Positions 1 through 8,879 are shown, counted from the first letter of the stretch. The stretch: DNA of 28,478 nt from JAFAXD01 sp035472475 (GCA_035472475.1 DATIPA010000182.1:1-28478); one strand, 5' to 3'. The notes: generated from the letters alone by a model not told the origin. A program made the numbers and translations.

Positions 1-1
1 T

Positions 2-100
2 TTTGGATCAAAGGACGAGGTGCTGGCCAAGGCCTTGCCGCGTCCTCCGGGGGCGCCGCGGCCGCTTCAGGTCGTTCCGGATTCCGGGAGGTCAGCATGA
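2..100 (+). CDS. Type I secretion ABC transporter ATPase, C-terminal end (partial)
   Basis: Only the last 32 codons are inside the window, read in the frame that begins at base 2 and ends at a TGA at 98-100. The visible start is FGSKDEVLAKAL, followed by a proline-rich stretch and a PLQVV segment. PrtD/HlyB-type secretion ATPases typically end this way, with a G-x-KDEVL segment after the last helix of the nucleotide-binding domain. The stop overlaps the ATG of the next gene (ATGA at 97-100), which indicates translational coupling with the HlyD-type adaptor. Walker motifs and the membrane domain lie outside the window. The call rests on the tail motif plus its neighbour, so the exact family is inferred. 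Confidence 0.7.
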   Translation, partial: FGSKDEVLAKALPRPPGAPRPLQVVPDSGRSA

Positions 101-1455
101 GTAAAAAACTCGTGCGGCGAACGCTCGTCAAACCGGCGGCGCCGCCGCGGGTTCGGCGTTGGACCGATGCACGCCGCTCAGTGCGTCGGCACGTGTTCGC
201 AGGTCTCATCCTGGTGCTGCTGCTCGCCGGCGGGGTCGGTGGATGGGCCGCGACCTCGCAGATCAAGGGCGCCGTCATCGCACAGGGCTCGATCGTCGTC
301 GATTCCAACGTCAAGAAAGTGCAACATCCATCCGGCGGCGTGATCGGCCAACTCAACGTGCGTGACGGCGACCGGGTGAAGGCAGGCGACGTCGTGGTGC
401 GTCTCGACGACACCGTCACCCGCGCCAACCTGGCGATTGTCACTAAGGGCCTCAACGAGTTGCTCGCCCGCAAGGCCCGCCTCTCGGCCGAGCGCGACGG
501 CGTCGCAACGATCGCGTTCCCGCCGGAGCTGACGAGCCACGCCGACGATCCCGACGTGGCGGCCGCGATGGCGAGCGAGGTCAAGCTTTTCGGATTGCGG
601 CGCGCGGCGCGCGATGGACAGAAGGACCAGCTGCGCCAGCAGGTGGCGCAGCTCGGGCAGGAAATCCAGGGGCTGACGGCGCAACAAAACTCGAAGAGCA
701 AAGAGATCGATCTTGTTCACCGCGAACTCGAGGGCGTGCACGAGCTCTATGCGAAGAACCTAGTCCAGCTCACGCGTCTGACCGCGCTCGAGCGTGAAGC
801 TGCGCGACTCGAGGGTGAACGCGGCCAGTTGATCTCCTCTACGGCGCAGACCAGAGGCAAGATTGCCGAAACCGAGCTCAAGATCATTCAGATCGATCAG
901 GACATGTCGAGCGACGTCGGCAAGGAGCTGCGCGAAGTCGATGCCAAGATCGGCGAGTTCGTCGAGCGCAAGGTAACGGCCGAAGACCAGCTCAAGCGCA
1001 TCGAGATCCGCGCGCCGCAGGACGGCACCGTGTTCCAATCAGCGGTGCACACGGTCGGCGGGGTGATCACGGCCGGCGATGCTATCATGATGATCGTGCC
1101 GGAGTCCGACAATCTCGCGGTCGAGGCCAAGGTCAACCCGCAGGATATCGATCAGTTGCAGCTCGGACAGACGGCGCTGCTGCGGTTCACCAACTTCAAC
1201 CAGCGCACGACACCGGAGATCTACGGCGCGGTGACGCGCATTTCGGCCGATACGTCGACCGACCAGCGCACCGGCAGCAACTTCTATACGGTCCGCATCG
1301 CCCTTACGCCGGACGAGATCGCGCGGCTCGGCGATGTCAAACTTGTGCCTGGCATGCCGGTCGAGGTGTTCGCACAGACGGCCGACCGCACGGTCCTGTC
1401 GTTCCTGGCCAAGCCGCTAGTTGACCAGATCAAGCGGGCGTTCCGCGAGAAATGA
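97..1455 (+). CDS. HlyD/PrtE-family type I secretion periplasmic adaptor
   Basis: Membrane fusion protein of a type I secretion system, linking the inner-membrane ABC exporter to a TolC-type outer-membrane channel. It has 452 residues, the usual size. A basic cytoplasmic N-terminus of about 32 residues precedes one transmembrane helix (about 33-52). Then comes the first half of a biotinyl-lipoyl-like domain (about 59-106, with KKVQHPSGG and VRDGDRVKAGD), a long charged coiled-coil hairpin (about 110-300), and the second lipoyl half (RAPQDGTVF). A beta-barrel region with NPQDIDQL and YGAVTRIS follows. The start ATG overlaps the stop of the upstream ATPase, so the two are one operon. No secreted substrate or TolC homologue lies downstream; the next gene is an unrelated cyclase. 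The cargo therefore cannot be named from this window. Confidence 0.92.
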   Translation: MSKKLVRRTLVKPAAPPRVRRWTDARRSVRRHVFAGLILVLLLAGGVGGWAATSQIKGAVIAQGSIVVDSNVKKVQHPSGGVIGQLNVRDGDRVKAGDVVVRLDDTVTRANLAIVTKGLNELLARKARLSAERDGVATIAFPPELTSHADDPDVAAAMASEVKLFGLRRAARDGQKDQLRQQVAQLGQEIQGLTAQQNSKSKEIDLVHRELEGVHELYAKNLVQLTRLTALEREAARLEGERGQLISSTAQTRGKIAETELKIIQIDQDMSSDVGKELREVDAKIGEFVERKVTAEDQLKRIEIRAPQDGTVFQSAVHTVGGVITAGDAIMMIVPESDNLAVEAKVNPQDIDQLQLGQTALLRFTNFNQRTTPEIYGAVTRISADTSTDQRTGSNFYTVRIALTPDEIARLGDVKLVPGMPVEVFAQTADRTVLSFLAKPLVDQIKRAFREK

Positions 1456-1503
1456 CGTGCGTCGCATTCGGGGGCGGCGTGCAATGGATTTAGCTGACTG
1501 CCA

Positions 1504-3738
1504 ATGAACAGGCTTTCTCGTTTTGGCCACCGCTTCGGGTTGGGTCGCGCCATCGGGCTGTTGTTGCTCTTTGTTTTTCTCGCGATCCGCTATTGGGACC
1601 CGCCGCCGCTGCAAGAGCTGCGGCTGCGGAGTTTCGATCTTTACCAGGTGATGCGGCCGCGCGTGACGGATCAGCGACCGGTGGCGATTGTCGACATCGA
1701 CGAACAGAGTTTGCGCGCCTATGGGCAATGGCCGTGGGCGCGCACCCGGGTGGCTGATCTCATCAACCGCCTCACTGAGCTTCAAGCCGCTGCCATCGGT
1801 TTCGATATCGTTTTTTCGGAGCCTGATCGCTTGTCGCCAGCCGTGGCGGCGACATCGTTCGCTAATTTGGACGACGCGACACGCGCGAAACTCGAAGCGC
1901 TTCCAAGCAATGATGACGTTCTCGCTGCCGCCATCCGCAAGTCACGTGTAGTGCTCGGACAGTCGGGGTTCGCTGCGGGCATTGACCAAGGTGACACGAG
2001 AAGCATGCCTCGTAGCAGCATCGCGTGGCGTCCTTTGGATCCTTCGCCCCATTTGATCGCCTTTCCGGACTTGTTGCGCAATGTTCCTGTCCTCGAAAAG
2101 GCATCTACGGGGCGCGGGCTGTTCAGCATCGCGCCCGAACGCGACGGCGTCGTGCGTCGTGTTCCAATCGTCATGCTTGCTGGCGGTGACATCGTTCCGG
2201 CATTGAGCCTTGATCTGCTGCGGGTCGGGCTCGGCGCGCTGGTGTTTCGGATCAATACTGACGAACTGGGAGTCGTGAGCGTCGAGAAACTTCCGCCACG
2301 GCCTCCTCAGATAACAATACCTACCGATAAGAACGGAAAAGTCTGGGTTCATTTCAGTCCACACGAGCCCGATATTTATGTCTCTGCCAAAGATGTGCTC
2401 GAGGGGACCGTTGCGCCCGATCGCATCGCCGGCAAGCTCATTCTGGTCGGAACTTCGGCCGTTGGTTTGCTGGACATCAAGACGACACCCGTTGATCCCG
2501 CAATGCCAGGCGTGGAAATCCACGCGCAATTACTCGAAGCGGTGCTGAACGGCTCAATACTGAGCTATCCGGGTTACGCGATCGGCGCGGAGCTGATCAC
2601 CGCCTTCCTGGTCGGCGTTGGCATCGTCATTCTGGCGCCGATGATCGGGGCGCTACCGCTGCTGATCCTAGGCGCCGGCGTCGGCGCCGGCCTCGTGGCC
2701 ATTTCCTGGACAGTGTTCCAGCAACAGAACACTTTGATCGACGTGACGTTTCCGCTGATGTCGAGCTTCGGCGTCTACGCGGCGCTGGTGTTCGTCAACT
2801 ACCTGCGCGAGCAGGTCGATCGCCAGCGCATTCGCTCGGCGTTCGGGCAATACCTGTCGCCGACCCTGGTCGAGCAGCTCGCGCAGAATCCGGACAAGCT
2901 GGTGCTCGGTGGCGAAGAGCGCACGATGACCATCATGTTCAGCGACGTGCGCGGTTTTACTACCATTTCAGAGTCCTTCAAGGATGATCCGCAAGGCCTC
3001 ACGCACCTGATGAACCGGCTGCTCACCCCGATGAGCAACGCCATCCAGGCGCGCAACGGCACGATCGACAAGTACATGGGCGACGCCATCATGGCGTTCT
3101 GGAATGCGCCGCTCGACGACCCCGATCATGAAGCCAATGCGTGCGACGCCGCGCTCGACATGCTGGAGCGCCTCGAGTCGCTCAATGCCGAGCGCAAGCA
3201 GGAGGCGGAGGCCAGCGGCAAGCCGTTCATCCCGATCAAGATCGGCATCGGCATCAACACCGGGCGCGTCGCCGTCGGCAACATGGGCTCCGACATGCGC
3301 TTCCAGTACACCGTGCTGGGCGACTCGGTGAATCTGGCCTCGCGTATCGAGGGCCAGACCAAGTCCTACGGGGTTCCGATCCTGATCGGTGCGCGCACCG
3401 CCGAGGCCGTCAAGGACAAGTTCGCGATCGTCGAGATCGACTTCATCACCGTCAAGGGAAAGTCCGAGCCCGAGGTCGTCTATACGGTGCTGGGGCGGAA
3501 GGAGCTTGCCGCATCGAGCGAGTTCGAGGGCGCGCGGGCGTCGATGCACCAGCTGCTCGCACGGTACCGGGCGCAGGACTGGCGCGGCGCCATCAAAGCC
3601 GCGCAGGCGTGCCGGGTCGGCAACGGCCTGTTTCATCTCGACGGGGTCGCGGACCTCTACGAGGAGCGTATCGCGGCATTCGAACAGAACCCGCCGCCGC
3701 CCGACTGGAACGGCGTGTTCGCACTGCAGACGAAGTGA
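1504..3738 (+). CDS. CHASE2-domain class III adenylate cyclase
   Basis: Membrane receptor cyclase predicted to make cAMP from ATP. It has 744 residues. One N-terminal helix (about 14-28) leads into an extracytoplasmic CHASE2 sensor domain (about 35-350, with AIVDIDEQSL, GFDIVFSEPD and LILVGTSAVGLLD). Three closely spaced membrane helices follow (about 355-440), then a cytoplasmic class III catalytic domain (about 475-660). Metal-binding aspartates are visible at D481 (FSDVRGFT) and D527 (DKYMGD). The adenine-selecting pair K523/D607 and the transition-state residues N610 and R614 (VLGDSVNLASR) are present, so the enzyme looks active and ATP-specific. The C-terminal 80 residues resemble the tail common in CHASE2 cyclases. 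No clear Shine-Dalgarno precedes the ATG. The stop is one base from the convergent stop of a cyclic-nucleotide-binding protein, a plausible effector. The sensed ligand is unknown. Confidence 0.93.
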   Translation: MNRLSRFGHRFGLGRAIGLLLLFVFLAIRYWDPPPLQELRLRSFDLYQVMRPRVTDQRPVAIVDIDEQSLRAYGQWPWARTRVADLINRLTELQAAAIGFDIVFSEPDRLSPAVAATSFANLDDATRAKLEALPSNDDVLAAAIRKSRVVLGQSGFAAGIDQGDTRSMPRSSIAWRPLDPSPHLIAFPDLLRNVPVLEKASTGRGLFSIAPERDGVVRRVPIVMLAGGDIVPALSLDLLRVGLGALVFRINTDELGVVSVEKLPPRPPQITIPTDKNGKVWVHFSPHEPDIYVSAKDVLEGTVAPDRIAGKLILVGTSAVGLLDIKTTPVDPAMPGVEIHAQLLEAVLNGSILSYPGYAIGAELITAFLVGVGIVILAPMIGALPLLILGAGVGAGLVAISWTVFQQQNTLIDVTFPLMSSFGVYAALVFVNYLREQVDRQRIRSAFGQYLSPTLVEQLAQNPDKLVLGGEERTMTIMFSDVRGFTTISESFKDDPQGLTHLMNRLLTPMSNAIQARNGTIDKYMGDAIMAFWNAPLDDPDHEANACDAALDMLERLESLNAERKQEAEASGKPFIPIKIGIGINTGRVAVGNMGSDMRFQYTVLGDSVNLASRIEGQTKSYGVPILIGARTAEAVKDKFAIVEIDFITVKGKSEPEVVYTVLGRKELAASSEFEGARASMHQLLARYRAQDWRGAIKAAQACRVGNGLFHLDGVADLYEERIAAFEQNPPPPDWNGVFALQTK

Positions 3739-3739
3739 C

Positions 3740-4381
3740 TCACGCTTTGACCGGGCGCAGCTGCTCGATCTGGTTCTGCAGACGCGCGATGTTGTCGAAC
3801 AGGCGCGCGGTGGCGAGCCGCAGGAAGAAGAATCCGAATTCGGGATTCTGGAAGTAGAGCTCCTTGACCTGCTGATAGGTCACGGTCAGGAGCATGCCGT
3901 CCTCGATGCATTCGAACGACGCCGTGCGCCGGTTGCTTGGCGCCAGCATCCCAAGCTCGCCGATGATCTGTCCGGGCGGGATGTCGATGCCCATTTCGGT
4001 CAATCGATAGCGGCCGCTCAAGGTGTAATACATCTCGTCCGCCACCGAGTCCTTGGCAAACAGAACGTCGCCCTTGCGGCAGGGGCGCTTGGTCATGAAC
4101 GGCTTGAGCCAATCCATGTTGAGGTCCTCGGACAGCGAGGATTTGACGCCGCGGACGAGCTTGAGCATCTGGAGCAGGCGGTAGGAATTGAGCGGCAGCA
4201 TCACGCTGTGAAGGACGGTGATCACATAGGTCCCGGTGTGCAGCGACGACACGATGAAGACGATATTGGACAGGATCCCGAACACGCGCAGCGGGATCAT
4301 CGTTTTCATCGAATAGGTGGCGAGCACGATGACCGATGCGAAAGCCGATCCGGCGCTGCCTACATATTGTGACCAGTCCAT
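3740..4381 (-). CDS. Membrane-anchored cyclic nucleotide-binding protein
   Basis: Predicted inner-membrane protein that binds a cyclic nucleotide through a Crp-type beta-roll but lacks the DNA-binding helix-turn-helix. It has 213 residues. Three hydrophobic segments occupy about residues 10-27, 32-47 and 51-70. The cyclic-nucleotide-binding domain covers about 92-195. Its phosphate-binding cassette is intact: G141-E142-L143, then R152-T153-A154, matching the GE(L/M)...R(T/S)A signature of cAMP/cGMP-binding domains. A GAGGA ribosome site sits about six bases before the ATG. No output domain is recognisable, so it may act through its membrane part or a partner. It converges on the adenylate cyclase with a single base between stop codons, which suggests (by inference) that it senses that enzyme's product. 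Confidence 0.85.
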   Translation of the reverse strand: MDWSQYVGSAGSAFASVIVLATYSMKTMIPLRVFGILSNIVFIVSSLHTGTYVITVLHSVMLPLNSYRLLQMLKLVRGVKSSLSEDLNMDWLKPFMTKRPCRKGDVLFAKDSVADEMYYTLSGRYRLTEMGIDIPPGQIIGELGMLAPSNRRTASFECIEDGMLLTVTYQQVKELYFQNPEFGFFFLRLATARLFDNIARLQNQIEQLRPVKA

Positions 4382-4611
4382 CTTTCATCCTCGACGATGC
4401 CTGCGCGACGCGGTTGCGACCCGGCGGGTGGGCCGAAAATATCGGGGCCATTGCGGGGTAGCAACCACGCCTGGCTCCCGCGGACACGCGGCAAATCGCG
4501 CAACCGGCGTGGGCGAGTGCCCCGCTTCCTTGCGCCGCATTTTGGCTTGTTGCGCATTGAAAATGATGATTTTTACAGCCCGACAACAGCCGTCACTGCA
4601 AGGAGTAATGC

Positions 4612-5733
4612 ATGCCTTTGCCATCCGGCGCTTTCCCGCGCGCGCACCACGTCGGCAGCCTGATTCGGCCCGACAAGCTGATCAAAGCGCGCGAGGCGGC
4701 GTCCAAAAACGAAGCCGCAAACGCCGACCTCAAGCCTATCCAGGAAGCCGCGATCCGCGACGTCGTCCGCCTGCAGGAGGACCTCGGGCTCAAGGTCGTC
4801 ACCGACGGCGAATACAACCGCGGCAGCTGGCAGCGTGACTTTCTGCTGCAGTTTGCCAACGTGGCGCAGGTCGAAGCCAAGATCTCGGTCAAGTTTCACA
4901 ACCAGCAGGGCGTGCGCGAACATGCGCCGCCGACCTTGCAGGTGCAGGGTAAGCTCGCCCACCCGCACGGCATTTTTGTCGAGGACTTCGCGTTCCTGAA
5001 GTCGGTTGCGCGGGCGACCCCCAAGGTCACCTTCCCCTCGCCCAGCACCCTGCATTTCCGCGGCGGGCGGGAGGCGGTGGACGAGCGCGCCTATCCGGAC
5101 ATTCGCGATTTCTACGCCGACGTAGCCCGCGTCTACCGCGAGGAGATCGCCGACCTGGCGGCGGCCGGCTGCCGGTTCATCCAGATCGATGAGGTCAATC
5201 TCGCCTATTTGTGCGACCCGGCATTGCGCGCCCAGGCCCGCAACTTCGGCGAGGATCCGGACGAGCTGCCGAAGACCTATGCCAAGGTGCTCAACGATTC
5301 GGTCGCGCAGGTGCCGCGCGACATGGTGGTCTCGATGCATCTGTGCCGCGGCAATTTCGCCGGCGCCTGGGTGGCGGAGGGCGGCTACGACCCGATCGCG
5401 GAATTGCTGTTCAACGGCATCAATGTCGACGTGTACTACCTCGAGTACGACAGCGCCCGTGCCGGCGGGTTTGAACCATTGCGTTTTCTGCCCAAGGGGA
5501 AGATCGCGGTGCTCGGGATCATGACCACCAAGGATCGCAAGCTCGAGGACAAGGATTCGCTCAAGCGGCGAATCGATGAGGCGGCCAAGTTCGCGCCGAT
5601 CGAGCAGCTTGCGCTCAGCCCGCAATGCGGCTTCTCGAGCGGCATCGGCGGCAACACCATGACCATCGACGAGGAAGTGGCCAAGCTCAGTCGCATGGTC
5701 GAGGTCACGCGCGAGGTGTGGGGAACGGCATAG
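4612..5733 (+). CDS. Core-MetE-like zinc methyltransferase (cobalamin-independent methionine synthase family)
   Basis: Belongs to the UROD/MetE-like superfamily of zinc-dependent methyl transferases. It has 373 residues, about half of a full E. coli-type MetE, because the N-terminal MetE duplication is absent. The zinc ligands expected from MetE can be placed: H243 and C245 in MHLCRGN, E278 in YYLEYD, and C339 in SPQCGFSS. The N-terminal SGAFPRAHHVGSL and the segment VTDGEYNRGSW are typical of the 370-residue bacterial proteins often annotated as methyltetrahydropteroyltriglutamate-homocysteine methyltransferase. Whether such short members make methionine or demethylate another compound is not settled by sequence. 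Start choice: AAGGAG lies six bases before this ATG; an overlapping ATG four bases upstream is too close to it. The gene is divergent from the cyclic-nucleotide-binding protein across 230 bases and has no methionine genes nearby. Confidence 0.85.
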   Translation: MPLPSGAFPRAHHVGSLIRPDKLIKAREAASKNEAANADLKPIQEAAIRDVVRLQEDLGLKVVTDGEYNRGSWQRDFLLQFANVAQVEAKISVKFHNQQGVREHAPPTLQVQGKLAHPHGIFVEDFAFLKSVARATPKVTFPSPSTLHFRGGREAVDERAYPDIRDFYADVARVYREEIADLAAAGCRFIQIDEVNLAYLCDPALRAQARNFGEDPDELPKTYAKVLNDSVAQVPRDMVVSMHLCRGNFAGAWVAEGGYDPIAELLFNGINVDVYYLEYDSARAGGFEPLRFLPKGKIAVLGIMTTKDRKLEDKDSLKRRIDEAAKFAPIEQLALSPQCGFSSGIGGNTMTIDEEVAKLSRMVEVTREVWGTA

Positions 5734-5747
5734 CTACCAATCGCACA

Positions 5748-5781
5748 GGGTCGGTTACGCGGCTTCGGCGCCAACCGACCC
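5748..5781. terminator. Hairpin between convergent genes, probable bidirectional terminator
   Basis: Perfect 9-bp inverted repeat GGGTCGGTT (5748-5756) and AACCGACCC (5773-5781). The 16-nt interior can add GGC/GCC pairs closed by a TTCG tetraloop. It fills the 54-bp gap between the stop of the MetE-like gene and the stop of tctA, which face each other. There is no strong T-run on either side, so intrinsic termination is inferred from position and stem strength. Confidence 0.6.
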
Positions 5782-5787
5782 AGCGGA

Positions 5788-7293
5788 CTACATCTCTTCC
5801 TGAAACGCTTCCTCGCGGGTCTGGCGGAATTGCGGCGCGACGATCAGCAGGACCAGGCCCAGCGTCAGCAAAAGGATCACCAGCGAGATCGGCCGCTGCA
5901 CGAAGATTGACGGATCGCCAAACGACAGCACCATGGAGCGGCGCAGGTTCTCCTCCATGAGCGGACCCAGCACGAAGCCGAGCAGGAACGGCGCGCCTTC
6001 GCAGCCGAGCTTGTGGAACACGTAGCCGAGCAACGCGAACCCGGCCATCATGAAGATCAGGAACGTGCTGTTGTTGATGCTGAAGGCGCCGACGCAGCAG
6101 AACACGAGGATCGCCGGAAACAGCATCCGATAGGGGATCTTGAGCAGGCTCACCCAGATGCCGATCAGCGGCAGGTTGATGATGACCAGCATCAGGTTGC
6201 CGATCCACATCGAGGCGATCATGCCCCAGAACAGCAGCGGCCGCTCGGTGATGATGGCGGTGCCCGGCGCGATGCCCTGAATGGTCATTGCGCCCATCAT
6301 CAGCGCCATCACTGGCGTTGACGGAATGCCGAGCGTGAGCAGCGGAATGAACGACGTCTGGGCGCCGGCATTGTTGGCGGATTCCGGGCCGGCCACGCCT
6401 TCGACCGCGCCTTTGCCGAATTCGCTGGCGTAGCGCGATACTTTCTTCTCCAGGGTGTAGGCCGCGAACGACGACAGCACGGCGCCGCCGCCGGGCAGGA
6501 GACCGAGGAACGATCCGATGCTGGTGCCACGCAGAATCGCCGGAATGGCGCGCCGAATTTCCTCGCGGTTGGGCCACAGGCTGGTGATGGGCGCGGTCGT
6601 GGTCGGCTGATCGCCACGGCGGTCGAGGTTCGACATGATTTCGGCGAAGCCGAACAATCCCATCGCCACCGGCACGAAATCAACACCGTCATAGAGTTCG
6701 GGAATGCCGAAGGTGAAGCGCGCAACGCCGCTCTGGGTGTCGGTTCCGGCGAGCCCGATCAAAAGCCCCAGGACGATCATGGCGACTGCCTTCACGACCG
6801 ATCCGTGCGCGAGGACCACGGCGGCAACGAGCCCGAACAGCATGAGCGAGAAATATTCCGGCGAGCGGAACTGCTCGGCGAAGGTCGCGAGAATCGGCGC
6901 AAACGCCGCAATCAGCAGAGTGCCGACGCAGCCGGCAAAAAACGATCCGACGGCGGCGATCGCGAGCGCCGCGCCTGCGCGGCCGCGCTGCGCCATGCGG
7001 TAACCGTCGATGCAGGTCACGACCGAGGACGACTCGCCCGGAAGATTGACCAGGATCGCGGTGGTCGACCCGCCGTACTGCGCGCCGTAGTAGATGCCGG
7101 CGAGCATGATCAGCGCGCCCAGCGGGCTCAACCCGAACGTGACCGGCAACAGCATCGCTATTGTTGCAATCGGGCCGATGCCGGGCAGCACCCCGATGAG
7201 GGTGCCGATCAGGCAGCCGAACAGGCAGAACAGCAAGTTCAGCGGCGTCGCCGCAGCGCCGAAGCCGATCGCCAGGTTGTGCAGGATGTCCAT
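5788..7293 (-). CDS. tctA: Tripartite tricarboxylate transporter large permease TctA
   Basis: Large membrane subunit of a TctABC-type secondary transporter, which imports a carboxylate delivered by a periplasmic TctC protein. It has 501 residues, typical for TctA, and is hydrophobic throughout with about 11-12 membrane segments. Family motifs are present: GVLPGIGPIATIAMLLP near the N-terminus, YYGAQYGGSTTAILVNLPGE around residue 80, and GLLPGGGAVLSSFAAY in the middle. The start is set at the ATG giving MDILHNLAIGFG, which is the usual TctA beginning. That ATG shares one base with the stop of tctB (TAATG), implying coupling. The frame stays open 21 codons further upstream, but that would overlap tctB and lacks family character. 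The substrate is not predictable from sequence. Confidence 0.93.
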   Translation of the reverse strand: MDILHNLAIGFGAAATPLNLLFCLFGCLIGTLIGVLPGIGPIATIAMLLPVTFGLSPLGALIMLAGIYYGAQYGGSTTAILVNLPGESSSVVTCIDGYRMAQRGRAGAALAIAAVGSFFAGCVGTLLIAAFAPILATFAEQFRSPEYFSLMLFGLVAAVVLAHGSVVKAVAMIVLGLLIGLAGTDTQSGVARFTFGIPELYDGVDFVPVAMGLFGFAEIMSNLDRRGDQPTTTAPITSLWPNREEIRRAIPAILRGTSIGSFLGLLPGGGAVLSSFAAYTLEKKVSRYASEFGKGAVEGVAGPESANNAGAQTSFIPLLTLGIPSTPVMALMMGAMTIQGIAPGTAIITERPLLFWGMIASMWIGNLMLVIINLPLIGIWVSLLKIPYRMLFPAILVFCCVGAFSINNSTFLIFMMAGFALLGYVFHKLGCEGAPFLLGFVLGPLMEENLRRSMVLSFGDPSIFVQRPISLVILLLTLGLVLLIVAPQFRQTREEAFQEEM

Positions 7294-7745
7294 TAGAAGT
7301 TCCACGTCCAGATCGTCAGCGGTTGGCCGAGGAGATAGATGAAAAGGCCAACGCACAGAGCCGCCAGTCCAACCGCGACCGCGAGCGTCTCGCGCCAGCG
7401 CATTTCACGACTGGCGAGCGCGGCAACAACCGTGACCACGACGATCGCCACGGCGAGGCCGACGCGCTCGATCAGCAATCCAAACACGATGATCGCCAGC
7501 AGAATGAACACCTGCGGCCGGAGCAGGCTGCGTTCGATTGCCGGACCCTCGAGCGCAAACGCACGCAACGACAGGAATGCTCCAATGAGAACCAGGCCCC
7601 AGCTCAGAACCGTCGGCATATAGCCCGGCCCCATCCTGGTGGCGGTTCCGAACGCATAGGTGCGCCCGAACCACAGCGCCAGGCACCCCACCACCAGGAA
7701 CAACAGGCCCGCCCAGAAATCCTGCGGGTTTTTGACACGGATCAT
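7293..7745 (-). CDS. tctB: Tripartite tricarboxylate transporter small permease TctB
   Basis: Small membrane subunit of the same transporter, with 150 residues and four predicted helices (about 9-27, 38-58, 76-104 and 117-140). The segment GRTYAFGTATRMGPGYMP is characteristic of TctB proteins. The ATG is preceded by GGGAG at a spacing of about seven bases. Its TAA overlaps the ATG of tctA by one base. Upstream, the 171-bp gap to the stop of tctC contains a two-hairpin repeat, so tctC and tctBA may be expressed at different levels although they run in the same direction. Confidence 0.9.
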   Translation of the reverse strand: MIRVKNPQDFWAGLLFLVVGCLALWFGRTYAFGTATRMGPGYMPTVLSWGLVLIGAFLSLRAFALEGPAIERSLLRPQVFILLAIIVFGLLIERVGLAVAIVVVTVVAALASREMRWRETLAVAVGLAALCVGLFIYLLGQPLTIWTWNF

Positions 7746-7786
7746 GGATTCTCTCCCGCGTGTCGCGAACCCACATCACTCTCGTC

Positions 7787-7871
7787 ATGGCCGGGTTTGT
7801 CCCGGCCATCCACGTCTTCCTTGCTGACATGCGAAAGTCTTTGCGTTGATGCCCGCGACAAGCGCGGGCAT
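7787..7871. repeat. Dispersed two-hairpin intergenic repeat, copy 1
   Basis: Two perfect hairpins in tandem, each with a 9-bp stem and 5-nt loop. The first is ATGGCCGGG/CCCGGCCAT (7787-7809) and the second ATGCCCGCG/CGCGGGCAT (7849-7871), separated by 39 nt. The same architecture recurs at 18944-19019. The sequence resembles the abundant palindromic elements seen between genes in Bradyrhizobium and relatives. It lies between tctC and tctB on the transcribed minus strand, where it could stabilise or attenuate mRNA; that role is inferred. Confidence 0.8.
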
Positions 7872-7916
7872 GACGACGGCGAGGGCCGTATCATTTGCAA
7901 ACGGAGAAGTCCGTTG

Positions 7917-8879
7917 CTACTGCGCTTCGATGTTCGCCAGCTTGACGGCATCGGCCCAGGCCTTGAGCGCGACCTCGAACTTCTTCCGGTATTCTTCCGG
8001 CGTCGCGACCCACGGCGTCGCACCCTGATCGATCAGGAACTTCTGGGTCTCGCTGGAACTGGTGATCTCGTCCATCCACTTCGCGAGCTTGTCGGTAATA
8101 TTCTTGGGCGTGCCGGCCGGGACCCAGAGCCCCCACAACGCAACGATGTCGCCCGTGGTGGCGCCGGTCAACTCCTTGAGTGTCGGCACATCCGGCAACG
8201 CCGGCGAGCGATCATCGGACGCAATCGCAAGGATCTTGATGCGCCCCTGTTTGGCCTGGCCCATCGCGAACACGACATCGGCGAAGGCAAAATCGATCTG
8301 GTGACCGTTCACATCCTGGATTGCGTTGGCGGTCGCTTTGTAGCCAACGTAGGTCGCGGTGGCCTCGACCTTCTGCAGATAGAGCGCAGTCGATGCGAGC
8401 GCACTAGTGGTCGCGCTGCCGTAGGTCGCCTTGCCGGCCTTGGACTTGATGAAGGCGGTCAGCTCGGCGATCGAATTGATCGGCGAATCGGGCGCGACGC
8501 ACAGCACGAACGGCGTTTCCGCAAAGCCGACAACTGGAACGATATCCTTGCGCACGTCGAGCGGCATCTCCTTGAACACGCTTGCGTTGCCTGCGGTGGT
8601 CACGGTCGACGCGAACAGCAACGTGGTGCCGTCAGGCGCCGCCCGCGCGGCCGCGTTGAGCGCGAGATTTCCCGACGCACCGACCTTGTTTTCGACGATG
8701 AAATGTCCGCCCGAGAGCTTCTGCAGCTTCTCGGCGTACCAGCGGGCCAGGATGTCGGCGCCGCCGCCGGCCGGGAAGCCGAGTTCGATGCGAACGATGC
8801 GGTCGGGATATTCGGCCCTGGCCTGCGTGGCGGCGGTGAGCGTCAGCGCAAGACACACAAAGCTCGCCACCATCTTCAT
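7917..8879 (-). CDS. tctC: Tripartite tricarboxylate transporter substrate-binding protein (Bug/TctC family)
   Basis: Periplasmic solute receptor that hands a carboxylate or related small molecule to TctAB. It has 320 residues including a signal peptide (MKMVASFVCLALTLTAATQARA, cleavage before EYPDR). Bug-family hallmarks are YPDRIVRIELGFPAGGGADILAR at the N-terminus of the mature protein, FIVENKVGASGNLA, and PALPDVPTLKEL further on. Start choice: GGAGG is followed eight bases later by the ATG of MKMVAS. A further ATG two codons upstream abuts the ribosome site, and the longer open frame upstream lacks protein character. It is first in the tctC-tctB-tctA order. Its promoter region is shared with the divergent metallopeptidase gene and contains an inverted repeat at 9053-9076. 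Bug proteins bind many ligands, so specificity is open. Confidence 0.92.
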   Translation of the reverse strand: MKMVASFVCLALTLTAATQARAEYPDRIVRIELGFPAGGGADILARWYAEKLQKLSGGHFIVENKVGASGNLALNAAARAAPDGTTLLFASTVTTAGNASVFKEMPLDVRKDIVPVVGFAETPFVLCVAPDSPINSIAELTAFIKSKAGKATYGSATTSALASTALYLQKVEATATYVGYKATANAIQDVNGHQIDFAFADVVFAMGQAKQGRIKILAIASDDRSPALPDVPTLKELTGATTGDIVALWGLWVPAGTPKNITDKLAKWMDEITSSSETQKFLIDQGATPWVATPEEYRKKFEVALKAWADAVKLANIEAQ

